A stretch of DNA of 32,026 bases from Acidobacteriaceae bacterium (GTDB lineage: Bacteria > Acidobacteriota > Terriglobia > Terriglobales > Acidobacteriaceae), in contig JAICYR010000017.1 of the NCBI GenBank assembly GCA_025934135.1, forward strand, positions 1 through 32,026, read 5' to 3'. How positions within the stretch are numbered: the stretch's first letter is position 1; every line of letters begins with the position of its first letter. Of the stretch, positions 16,761-24,711 are shown piece after piece. The translations under genes were made by a program, and so were the position numbers. The notes under the pieces are model-generated. The model saw nothing but the letters and a program-made list of their open reading frames with translations, did not search any database and was not told the origin of the DNA.

Positions 16761-17821
16761 CATTGCGCCACCACCTCTTCAAACTGAGTTGCGCGATGCG
16801 CGGCAGTATGGCTTGCGAGGATGCGTTCGCGCGCACGCTCGCCGAGTTTGATGCGGTCCGATTCCGGATAAGTCGCCAGGATGTCGACTAACTCGTCCTC
16901 GTTACGGGGAAGAAGAACTTCTTCGCCCGGAGTCAGGAATTCATTGAGGCCGGGCCACTCGTCGGAAATAATCGCCACGCCACAAGCAGAGGCCTCAAAG
17001 AGGCGGACTGAAGGGGAGTAGCCGGCGGCAACCATGTTGTCCCGAGTAAGGTTGAGGGTAAAGCGCGACGAAGAATAGAAGGAAGGGTGCCAGGTTGGCG
17101 AGACGTGTATGAAACGCCGGATATTTGGCTGCCATGGAGTGTCGGCTGGATACTGCGGCCCAGCGACGATAAAGTGGCTTTCGGGCAGCCGCGCGGCGGC
17201 GCCGTTCAGTAGGCGCATCAGCTTAGGCTGGCGGTCTCGCGCATAAGTTCCCAGATAGCTTAGGCCGCATTGAAATCTCTTGAGTACGGGTGAAGGTTTG
17301 TATATGTCTGGATCTACGGAACAGTAAAATGCCACGGTACGCGGGGAGCCATAAACTTCTTCGAGTTCGCGCAGGACAGGGCCGCCTGTAAAGCTAAGAT
17401 AAGTTGAGTAATGTGGAATCAATTCCGGATCAAGATAACTTGTGCTTCCGCGAGAGCGAAGCTGCGAGATCGTAATTGGGGTGTCGATGTCGTAGAAAAT
17501 AAGAGGGCCATAGCCCGCGTGAAGTAGCTCCCGGGTCGCAGCGATGGCATCGGAAAAGTAGGAGCCGATGATGACAGCATCGGCGTCCGCAGCCAACCTG
17601 ATGAGTTGGCGCGCACTTTCAGACCATTTGCTATACAGGTGGACTTTGCAAAATTCCGGCTCAGGAAGATCGCGATTGCTGCGATACCATTCCGTATCTT
17701 TCTCGATAAAGATGATGTGATGGCCATTGCGCGCGAGGGCTTTGGCCAGCGAGCGGTAGGTGGTGGCGTGGCCGTTTCCCCAGGAGGAAGTAATGGTGAG
17801 TCCGTAAATGACGATCTTCAC
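16742..17821 (-). CDS. CgeB-like GT-B glycosyltransferase 2
   Basis: A 359-residue protein beginning with a GTG codon and IVIYGLTITSSWGNGHATTY, nearly the same motif as the rightward glycosyltransferase at 12335. Shared blocks include a YLGTYA-DRQ segment, the GPQYP segment and SPSVRLFEASACGVAIISDE in the C-terminal CgeB domain. It is the last gene of the leftward glycan operon and overlaps the upstream gene by 4 bases (GTGA). Its end runs 19 bases into the convergent HAD gene. It probably adds one sugar of the same product made by its paralogs. Confidence 0.82.
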   Translation of the reverse strand: MKIVIYGLTITSSWGNGHATTYRSLAKALARNGHHIIFIEKDTEWYRSNRDLPEPEFCKVHLYSKWSESARQLIRLAADADAVIIGSYFSDAIAATRELLHAGYGPLIFYDIDTPITISQLRSRGSTSYLDPELIPHYSTYLSFTGGPVLRELEEVYGSPRTVAFYCSVDPDIYKPSPVLKRFQCGLSYLGTYARDRQPKLMRLLNGAAARLPESHFIVAGPQYPADTPWQPNIRRFIHVSPTWHPSFYSSSRFTLNLTRDNMVAAGYSPSVRLFEASACGVAIISDEWPGLNEFLTPGEEVLLPRNEDELVDILATYPESDRIKLGERARERILASHTAAHRATQFEEVVAQCYAGRA

Positions 17822-18936
17822 GCGGCCTCCTGAATCACCTCGATTGCCGGTTCAATGCGCTGGCCCGATTTTCGCTCGCATATCTGGAGAATTGCTTGCT
17901 CGGCCTGCTCGGCACGACGGGCGTAGGTATGGTCGCGCAGGGCACGGGCACGGAAGGCCCGGCCGATTTGTTTGCGGCTGTTCTCGTCATGGCGACGCAG
18001 CGCATTTATAACGTCCTGGGCCGTGCTGATGACGAGGATTTCGCTTTCAGGGTCGAAGCAGTCGTCGATCCCTGACCATTCATCGCACAACATGCAGGCA
18101 CCCGCACCGGCGACTTCAAAGACGCGCGTTGGAGGGGAGAATCCGCAATTGGCCATCGATGAGCGATTGATGTTGAGCACCATACCGGCGGAGCAGTTCA
18201 CGCGATTGTGGTCGTGGGTGGGAACGTGGCCGATCCAGCGAACGTTGCCGGGCATCGGCTTGTCTCCCCAGCCCTCGCCGCCAAGGAGAAAATGCTTTTC
18301 GGGTGCCATGGCAGCCGCGCGAAGAAATAACTCTTCCACCCGGCGCTCGCGGTCGGGAAGCCGGTTTCCAATGAATGCAACATCGCAGGCGAGGGCGGGA
18401 TCAGGCGTGACAGGATGGTGGGTGTCGGGATCAAGTCCGTTATAGACGCTGCAATACGACTGCGCGCCATGCCGGAGATAGGCGGCGCGCATCTCCGGGC
18501 CTCCGCCATAAGTGAAGATGGCGTCGTATTGGCAGATGCGCTGCCGGAAAGGATCGTGCGCATCACTTTCGATACGGCCGATGGTTGCGGGAGCATCCAC
18601 GTCCCAGAAAATGACTGCTGCGGGAGTCTTGAGATCGAGCACCGCGCCTTCGAGTAACTCATCGTCTACGCCGAGGCCGCTGTGCTTGATCACCACATCC
18701 GCGTGGCCGGCGTATTCCAACATGCGGGAAATGTCGATGGAAGGGCGATAGACGATGGAACTTACGTAGGAGTGGTTATGGTTATCACGATGCTGCTGGC
18801 GTCCGTAGGCGTCCGGTTCGGCAAAAGTAATGTGATGGCCCCGCTGCGCGAGATATTTATAAATGCCGCGATAGTAAGTGGCGGCCCCATTCCAGTAAGA
18901 CGAAACTATGCTGGACCCGAAGACAAAGATATTCAC
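17818..18936 (-). CDS. CgeB-like GT-B glycosyltransferase 3
   Basis: A 372-residue member of the same glycosyltransferase family. It opens with a GTG codon and IFVFGSSIVSSYWNGAATYY, a variant of the Gly-rich loop of its neighbours. The C-terminal half keeps the family block: GFSPPTRVFEVAGAGACMLC, DEWSGIDD, and FDPESEIL. GT-B proteins of this type are cytoplasmic or membrane-associated. Both ends overlap neighbouring genes by 4 bases, so it is tightly coupled in the leftward operon. Divergence from paralogs 1 and 2 suggests a different acceptor or linkage. Confidence 0.82.
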   Translation of the reverse strand: MNIFVFGSSIVSSYWNGAATYYRGIYKYLAQRGHHITFAEPDAYGRQQHRDNHNHSYVSSIVYRPSIDISRMLEYAGHADVVIKHSGLGVDDELLEGAVLDLKTPAAVIFWDVDAPATIGRIESDAHDPFRQRICQYDAIFTYGGGPEMRAAYLRHGAQSYCSVYNGLDPDTHHPVTPDPALACDVAFIGNRLPDRERRVEELFLRAAAMAPEKHFLLGGEGWGDKPMPGNVRWIGHVPTHDHNRVNCSAGMVLNINRSSMANCGFSPPTRVFEVAGAGACMLCDEWSGIDDCFDPESEILVISTAQDVINALRRHDENSRKQIGRAFRARALRDHTYARRAEQAEQAILQICERKSGQRIEPAIEVIQEAA

Positions 18937-20048
18937 TGGAGTAACTCCTCACAAATGTCTGTTAACTGCTCCGCGCGATGCCTGCAGGTGTGACGCGAAA
19001 GAATGGTTTCGAGTCCGCGCAGAGCCTGAGCGCGGGCTGCGGATTCGTCTGTAAGGAGCTTTTCCATCGCGCGCTTCATTTCCGCTCCGCTTCCGACAAA
19101 GAGAAGGTCGCCCTCGCGAAAGAGTTGCTCGTCATCGTCCCAGGGAGTCGAGATAAGAGGAATTCCGCAGGCCATGGCCTCAAACACACGAATGGTTGGG
19201 ATGCCGTGCATGGCCGATGCGTATTGCTGGCGCGGAATGTGAACCGTGAGTCGCGAGCGGGCATAGGCGGCGGATGCGTCGAGATTGGGCAGATATCCAC
19301 CGTAATGCGCCCCGGCATTGCTCAGAGCGGCGAGGCCCTGTTCGGGATAGCGCACTCCGAATACCTGAAAGCGCCGGTTGCGGAGGGCCATGGCCGGCCT
19401 GAGTAGGAATTCGCAGATTTCTTTGGAGCGCTCCTCGTCGCCCCAGTTGCCGATCCATACGACGTCGGTTGTTTTCTCCGCGCCGGGACGCGGGCAGAAG
19501 ACGGTGGTGTCGGCGGCCTCGTGCAAGATCCAGACATTGCGAATGCCGAACTGCTCCTGATAAATGCGGCGCAGCGAGTCGCCGAATGCGAGAATGCCGT
19601 CGAACCTATGTGTGCCAAAAAGACGAATCTGCTCGGGCGAGGAGGAGGCGCGGTGATGGGTGTCGTGAAAGAGCAGGCGGAAGCCCATCTGGGCCCGTAG
19701 CTCAAGCAGTGCGGCAGCCAGTTCGGGCGGGTTCCATTCGTGCAGAATGACGATGTCACAGCCCTTGAGCGCGTTGCGCCAGAAGTCGGGATTGTAGAGA
19801 GGCATTCCGTTGTACGGCGTGACGCGAAGTTCGGGATAGGTTGCGGCGAACTGCGAAAGCGAAGCCGCGCCTAGCGGCTCATCGCGAAGGTTGTTGATAG
19901 ACCAGGCGGGGCACGGCTCGAAGATGGCTACATTGTGCCCGATGGCGACCAGGCCACGCAGCAGGCCGCGAAGGAAATGGGCATTGCCGTTGTTCCAGTC
20001 AGAACGCACGGCGTGCGCCAGATACGCGATGCGAAGGTTATGCGACAT
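18933..20048 (-). CDS. CgeB-like GT-B glycosyltransferase 4
   Basis: A 371-residue glycosyltransferase with the N-terminal block RIAYLAHAVRSDWNNGNAHF. The middle has FHDTHHRASS and a VWIGNWGDEERS segment, and the C-terminal block is TIRVFEAMACGIPLISTPWD. The last matches the nucleotide-sugar-binding region of glycosyltransferase 1-type domains. Among the four CgeB-like proteins here it is the most divergent at the N-terminus. ATG 20048 overlaps the end of the upstream GT4 gene by 11 bases, and the stop overlaps the next gene by 4. Substrates are unknown. Confidence 0.82.
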   Translation of the reverse strand: MSHNLRIAYLAHAVRSDWNNGNAHFLRGLLRGLVAIGHNVAIFEPCPAWSINNLRDEPLGAASLSQFAATYPELRVTPYNGMPLYNPDFWRNALKGCDIVILHEWNPPELAAALLELRAQMGFRLLFHDTHHRASSSPEQIRLFGTHRFDGILAFGDSLRRIYQEQFGIRNVWILHEAADTTVFCPRPGAEKTTDVVWIGNWGDEERSKEICEFLLRPAMALRNRRFQVFGVRYPEQGLAALSNAGAHYGGYLPNLDASAAYARSRLTVHIPRQQYASAMHGIPTIRVFEAMACGIPLISTPWDDDEQLFREGDLLFVGSGAEMKRAMEKLLTDESAARAQALRGLETILSRHTCRHRAEQLTDICEELLQ

Positions 20049-21135
20049 AAGCCGGCGCCTCCGAGCGTGCGAGCGCGGATTGGAAAACTTGCAAATAGCC
20101 TTTGGTCATTCGCTGGGCAGTGAAGAGGCCGGCGCGCTGGAAAGATTGAATGCGCGCGGTCCGCAGCCGTTCGGGGCTGTCGCGAAGTTCGCGGAGCAAC
20201 GATGTGAGCGACTCCGCTCCGGAAAAGTAAAGCGCGCTGTCCGCCCAGACTTCGCGGAGTGAGGAAATGTCATTCGCGATGACGGCGCAGCCGCACAGCG
20301 CGGCTTCCAGCGGAGCAAGCCCGAACGGTTCATAGCGGGATGTGCAGATGTAGATAGAGCTTTCGCAAAACAAATTGAGCAGGTCGTTCTGCGAGAGCAT
20401 GCCCAGGGAGGTTATGTGGCCGGTGGCGGATGCGCCGAAGTCATCATGCGCTTCTCCCGCTACGAGGAGTGGAATCGGCGACTTCACCTCGCAAAGGATG
20501 GAAATGTTCTTGGCCTCGTCCCAGAGCCTGCCCGCCGTGACGGCCTGAAGCTTGCGGGCCGCTGAAGAAACGGCATCCAGGGTCCGGCCATTCGGGATGA
20601 CCGCGGTTGATTCTGGCAGAGGGAGATTACGGGCGAGGGCGTGCAACATCCAGCGCGTTGGCGCGATCACGCAGTCCGCCCCGGCGAGGCCGCGTTTCAC
20701 AAATCTTAGATATTGCCTGAGCCAGGCGGAGTCTTCGAGCTTGCCGTCGCGGCAGCTTTCGGACCAACTCATCACGTCGCTATGGGCGGTAATGATTTTG
20801 GGAATGGAAAGCGGTAGGTATCCGAAGCAAAATTGATTGCTGTGCAGCAGATCGGGTTGGAAGCCGCAGGCCATCTTCATGAGAAACGGCGCGGCACCGG
20901 AATAAGCGTGTTCGTTGTCCTGCATCCATTCGAGAGGCATGTTCAAGGCTTCGCAGCGGAAGGCTGCTCCCCATGCGCGGCTTGTATCGTAAAGCCACGC
21001 CTGCTGCGCGGCTGAGGGCTTTCTTCCCAGACTGACCAGCGCGACCGCGCAGCCGCTGCGCAGCAGCCCGGTGGCAAGCTCCCGCGTAAAGGTCCAGACG
21101 CCGCCGACCGTGTCGGTGGTCATCAGGATGCGCAT
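20038..21135 (-). CDS. GT4-family retaining glycosyltransferase
   Basis: A 365-residue GT-B enzyme. The N-terminus MRILMTTDTVGGVWTFTREL resembles the GGVW loop of GT4 enzymes. The C-terminal domain has the retaining E-x7-E motif SRYEPFGLAPLEAALCG with Glu269 and Glu277. It should transfer a sugar from an NDP-sugar with retention of configuration. ATG 21135 lies inside the end of the upstream radical SAM gene (13-base overlap). Being a different family from the CgeB-like proteins, it may add the first or a branch sugar. Confidence 0.87.
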   Translation of the reverse strand: MRILMTTDTVGGVWTFTRELATGLLRSGCAVALVSLGRKPSAAQQAWLYDTSRAWGAAFRCEALNMPLEWMQDNEHAYSGAAPFLMKMACGFQPDLLHSNQFCFGYLPLSIPKIITAHSDVMSWSESCRDGKLEDSAWLRQYLRFVKRGLAGADCVIAPTRWMLHALARNLPLPESTAVIPNGRTLDAVSSAARKLQAVTAGRLWDEAKNISILCEVKSPIPLLVAGEAHDDFGASATGHITSLGMLSQNDLLNLFCESSIYICTSRYEPFGLAPLEAALCGCAVIANDISSLREVWADSALYFSGAESLTSLLRELRDSPERLRTARIQSFQRAGLFTAQRMTKGYLQVFQSALARSEAPAYVA

Positions 21136-22430
21136 TCGAGCTCCGCCAGGGACTGTGGATGCTGGTCCTGGATGTCGCTGTAGCCCTTGTCGGCAAACAG
21201 GTTCAGATAAAAGGAGTGGGCGCGTTCCCAGGCTTCGTCATCTGGCTGCGCACCGAAGGTGGTGACGTACTCGGGGCTGCCGGGGAAGGGGAACATGGGG
21301 ACAGGCTCGCTGACCCAAACGCCGTTTGCCTTCAGGCGATTCTGCCAAGCCTGAATAGCGGCGGGATCATCTTTCGTGGTCTTGATAAGGTTCGCCTGCA
21401 CCCACGGGATGAACTTGCGCGCGTAGAGCAGCAGGTCGCCGATGCGGTCGGTGGAGAGGCGGCAGTTCTTATTCATCTCCTCGCGGCCTTCTTCGGTGAT
21501 GGATTCAATGCCGCACTCGAAGGAGACACAGTGGGCCTTGCCCAGCATCTCCAGCGTTTCTTCATTCCATAGATCGATGCGGGTTTGGAAGCCGATGGAG
21601 AGTGGCCGCTTCGCAATTTCCTGCAATAGCGTGCGAACTTGTTTGCCGACGCCAAAGATTTCATCGATGAAATAGATGTACTCGACGCCGCGCGCAATGA
21701 GCTGGTCGATTTCCGTTAACACTACAGAAAGGCTGCGCTCGCGGAATTTGTTGCGGAAGAGCGTCTTGTTGCAGAAGGTGCAGGAATAGGGGCATCCGCG
21801 CGCGAATTCGACTTCGGCGCCCAGTTTCAGGTGGTCCGCGCCGTGGCCGGGGAAGACGTGATGCAGGTGGGAGTGGCGCTCGACTGGATAGTCGGAGTAG
21901 TCGAGCATGGGAAGCGCCGACATATCGGTCGCACCCAGTCCCTCAGAGAGATGAATCGCGCCGCGCTCGCCGCGCCAGCAGCAGCCAGCGACCATCTCCC
22001 AAGGCATAGTTGCGAGATGTGGCAACGTCTGGTCAGGCTCGCCGCGCAGCGCCACATCCGCGCCTGTTTTTCGCAGCGTTGCGTGAGGAGTGACAGAGCC
22101 GTGAGGCCCAATCACAACGGTTGTGGAGTGGTGGTTGAGGGCCTTAATCCATTCCTGAGGGACGCGAAGTTCCGGCTGAGGGCAGCGCCAGAAGAGATAA
22201 GACGGCGCGGTGGGGATTACAAGAAAGTCCTCGTCGAAGCCCGCGAGCCGTGCAGAGACCTGGGTAGGCGTGAGCTTTTCCATGAAGGCGTCGATGAGCA
22301 TGGCCTCGTGTCCGGCGGCACGCAGCATTTCGCGCGCGGAAAGCAACTCGAGAGGAAAGTGCGGCTCGGGGCAGCCGAAGTAGGTTGATCCCTCAAAGCT
22401 CCATACCGGATTGACGAGGGCATATCTCAT
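21123..22430 (-). CDS. B12-binding-domain radical SAM protein (TIGR04295-like)
   Basis: A 435-residue radical SAM enzyme with an N-terminal B12-binding-like domain (residues 1 to about 150) and the cluster motif RGCPYSCTFC holding Cys213, Cys217 and Cys220. The segment YIYFIDEIFGVGKQVRTLLQ and the later FECGIESITEEGREEMNK fit class B-type methylthiotransferase/methylase-like radical SAM barrels. From memory it resembles the TIGR04295 oligosaccharide-associated family; no search was made. Such enzymes often methylate unactivated carbon. In this operon a C-methylation or other radical change of a sugar is plausible. The gene overlaps the downstream GT4 start by 13 bases and the upstream SDR gene by 4. 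Confidence 0.85.
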   Translation of the reverse strand: MRYALVNPVWSFEGSTYFGCPEPHFPLELLSAREMLRAAGHEAMLIDAFMEKLTPTQVSARLAGFDEDFLVIPTAPSYLFWRCPQPELRVPQEWIKALNHHSTTVVIGPHGSVTPHATLRKTGADVALRGEPDQTLPHLATMPWEMVAGCCWRGERGAIHLSEGLGATDMSALPMLDYSDYPVERHSHLHHVFPGHGADHLKLGAEVEFARGCPYSCTFCNKTLFRNKFRERSLSVVLTEIDQLIARGVEYIYFIDEIFGVGKQVRTLLQEIAKRPLSIGFQTRIDLWNEETLEMLGKAHCVSFECGIESITEEGREEMNKNCRLSTDRIGDLLLYARKFIPWVQANLIKTTKDDPAAIQAWQNRLKANGVWVSEPVPMFPFPGSPEYVTTFGAQPDDEAWERAHSFYLNLFADKGYSDIQDQHPQSLAELECAS

Positions 22431-23521
22431 GCCACCTCCATGTGCAGCGCGGCGGCGGGTTCGAGGCTGGCAGCGGGGAACGGAGTGACGTTGTGGTTCT
22501 GCCGCCAGAACTGATGGATGTCATCGAGGATTTGTACGATGGAGCGATGCGCACGCCAGCCGGTCATCTGCTCGAGCTTCGACGTGTCGGCGATGTAAAG
22601 CGGCTGGTCGCCCGGGCGTATACGGCTGTACTTGAGGCGCAGCGGCTTGCGAACTTTGCGCTCAATAGTGTGCAGCATTTCCACGATGGAGACGGCGCGT
22701 TCCATACCGCCGCCGAGGTTGAAGACTTCTCCCCGGGTACGGTCGATTGTGCGGCGGACGGCCATCATGGCGTCGATGAGGTCTTGCACGTGCAGCACGT
22801 CGCGGACCTGATAACCATCGCCATAAACGGTGATAGGTTTGCCGTTGAGGACTGAGTAGAGGAAGTGCGCCACCCAGCCCTGGTCCTCATTGCCGAACTG
22901 CCGCGGGCCGGCGATGCAGGACATACGAAAGACCACGGTCGGAAGATCGTATATGCGGGAGTAGTCGTGGATGTATTGATCGGCCGTGCCTTTGGAGCAT
23001 CCGTACGGCGAGTGGAAGTCGAGTGGTTCGGACTCATCGACTCCGCGAAAGCCACGCAGCGATGCACGATAGTGGGTGCCTTCAACCTCAACGGAAAGGC
23101 GTTTGAGGGAGCCGTAGACCTTATTAGTGGAGGTATAGAGGATGAAGGGCTTGCGTCCGGAAAGCCGCGCGGCTTCCAGCACATTGAGAGTGCCTCCGGC
23201 ATTAATTTCAAAATCGGTGGCGGGGTCGTCCACGGAAGTGGTGACCGCGACCTGCGCGGCCAGTTGGTAAATTTCCGATACGCCGGTGACGGCCTGCTGC
23301 ACCGCCCGGCGGTCGCGCACATCGCCTCGTACCACTTCCAGCCGCTTGCTGCCCGGCAGTGAGCGCAGCCATTGGACGTTGTGCATGACGCCCGCGCGCG
23401 AAAAATTGTCGAAGATTCGCACGCGGGTTTCGGGTTCCGACAGGAGCCGCTCGGCGAGATTGGAGCCGATAAAGCCCGCACCTCCGGTAATCAGAACGGT
23501 ACGGCCAATTCCGTTTTTCAT
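22427..23521 (-). CDS. Extended SDR NDP-sugar epimerase, CDP-paratose 2-epimerase-like
   Basis: A 364-residue extended short-chain dehydrogenase. The NAD-binding motif is GGAGFIGSN at residues 13-21. The catalytic Tyr173 and Lys177 lie in SPYGCSKGTADQY. STNKVYG and the DESEPLDFHSPYG block resemble RfbE/CDP-tyvelose epimerases. FNLGGGMERAVSIVEML is the usual C-terminal segment. It should epimerise or reshape an NDP-sugar for the nearby transferases. ATG 23521 is chosen because an AAGGAA box lies upstream and homology starts there; the reading frame could extend to 23668 but that would overlap the next gene. There is a 68-base gap to the upstream SDR gene. Confidence 0.86.
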   Translation of the reverse strand: MKNGIGRTVLITGGAGFIGSNLAERLLSEPETRVRIFDNFSRAGVMHNVQWLRSLPGSKRLEVVRGDVRDRRAVQQAVTGVSEIYQLAAQVAVTTSVDDPATDFEINAGGTLNVLEAARLSGRKPFILYTSTNKVYGSLKRLSVEVEGTHYRASLRGFRGVDESEPLDFHSPYGCSKGTADQYIHDYSRIYDLPTVVFRMSCIAGPRQFGNEDQGWVAHFLYSVLNGKPITVYGDGYQVRDVLHVQDLIDAMMAVRRTIDRTRGEVFNLGGGMERAVSIVEMLHTIERKVRKPLRLKYSRIRPGDQPLYIADTSKLEQMTGWRAHRSIVQILDDIHQFWRQNHNVTPFPAASLEPAAALHMEVA

Positions 23522-23589
23522 CGCTTCATTTCCTTTCGTGCTGCGCGGTGCATGGTTTTCAGAACCTACCTCCACTTTCTTCAGAGCAC

Positions 23590-24711
23590 TTAAGCGGTCA
23601 GCCCATACGCGCTTAGTTCCTTCAGCATGGTCTCCGCCCGGTCCTCGGCCTGCTGTTTGCTGAGCCACGCGGCCAGTTCGCTGAAACCTTCTTCATGCGT
23701 TACCTTTGGCGCGTAGCCAAGCAGGGCGCGTGCCTTCGTCAAATCCGCGTAGCAATGGCGAATGTCTCCGGCGCGGTATTTCCGGGTGACAACCGGCGCG
23801 ATTGAGGAATTGAGCGAGCCGGCAAGCATTTGTGCAACTTGCAGGATCGAAACCGGATTTCCCGAACCGATGTTGATGACTTCGCCGTCGGACTCCGGTC
23901 GCTCCATGGCCAGCATGTTGGCGCGCACAATGTCGTGAACACTTACAAAGTCGCGCATCTGCTCGCCGTCCTCGAATACGAGGGGCGCCTGCCCGTTCAG
24001 CAGCCGGGAAGCGAAAATGGCGGCCACTCCGGTGTAGGGGTTCGAGAGGGCCTGGCGCGTTCCGTAAATGTTAAAGAATCGGAGCGCTGTCACCGGCAGC
24101 CCGTAAGTGCGCCCGAAGATGAGGCACATCTCCTCCTGGTCGCGTTTGGAGAGGGCGTAAAAAGAATTGATTTCCGATGGCTTGGACTCATCTGTGGGGC
24201 GTGGCTCCAGCACGGTTCCACAATGTTCGCAGCGGAGGTCCCATTGTCCGGCTTTGAGTTGCGCGGTGGTGCGCACCGGCGGCGCGGCGGCTTTATCGCA
24301 GGCGGAGCAATAGTAGCGGCCTTCGCCGTAGATGGACATTGAAGAGGCGACGATCAGCTTGTCCAGCGCGCTCTTGTTGTCGAGAATGGCCTGGAGCAGC
24401 TCCGCCGTTCCGCCGGTGTTCACGCTCATGTAGCGGCTGATTTCGTACATGGACTGGCCGACACCGACGCATGCCGCGAAGTGAAAGACCACATCGACTC
24501 CGCGCAGCGCTTGTTTGAGGCAATTGGGATCGCGTACGTCGCCCGTCATTAACTCGACATCAGGAGACAGATAGGCGGGCGGGCCGTTCGGGTGGACCTG
24601 TGTATTGAGCGCATCGAGTACGCGGACCTCGTGGCCGGCGCCAAGCAGCCCATCGGCCAGGTGCGAGCCGACGAAACCCGCGCCGCCGCTAATCAGAATC
24701 CGCCTGCTCAT
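23590..24711 (-). CDS. Extended SDR NDP-sugar enzyme with inserted four-Cys zinc knuckle
   Basis: A 373-residue extended SDR with GGAGFVGSH (residues 9-17) for NAD binding, VASSMSIYG, and the catalytic pair Tyr185/Lys189 in FYALSKRDQ. It resembles NDP-sugar 4-epimerases/dehydratases. Between the serine strand and the catalytic tyrosine there is an insertion of about 40 residues with two CxxC pairs: Cys135/Cys138 (YCSACDK) and Cys161/Cys164 (RCEHCGT). The arrangement looks like a zinc ribbon placed close to the substrate pocket. The rest of the fold is intact, including RFFNIYGTRQ and MRDFVSVHD. The stop of the upstream glycosidase-like gene overlaps its start by 4 bases. Confidence 0.86.
   Translation of the reverse strand: MSRRILISGGAGFVGSHLADGLLGAGHEVRVLDALNTQVHPNGPPAYLSPDVELMTGDVRDPNCLKQALRGVDVVFHFAACVGVGQSMYEISRYMSVNTGGTAELLQAILDNKSALDKLIVASSMSIYGEGRYYCSACDKAAAPPVRTTAQLKAGQWDLRCEHCGTVLEPRPTDESKPSEINSFYALSKRDQEEMCLIFGRTYGLPVTALRFFNIYGTRQALSNPYTGVAAIFASRLLNGQAPLVFEDGEQMRDFVSVHDIVRANMLAMERPESDGEVINIGSGNPVSILQVAQMLAGSLNSSIAPVVTRKYRAGDIRHCYADLTKARALLGYAPKVTHEEGFSELAAWLSKQQAEDRAETMLKELSAYGLTA

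Noticed and set aside
23522-23668. Longer N-terminus of the paratose-epimerase-like SDR
   Set aside because: The added 49 residues would overlap the upstream SDR gene and precede a good ribosome site and the conserved NAD-binding start.
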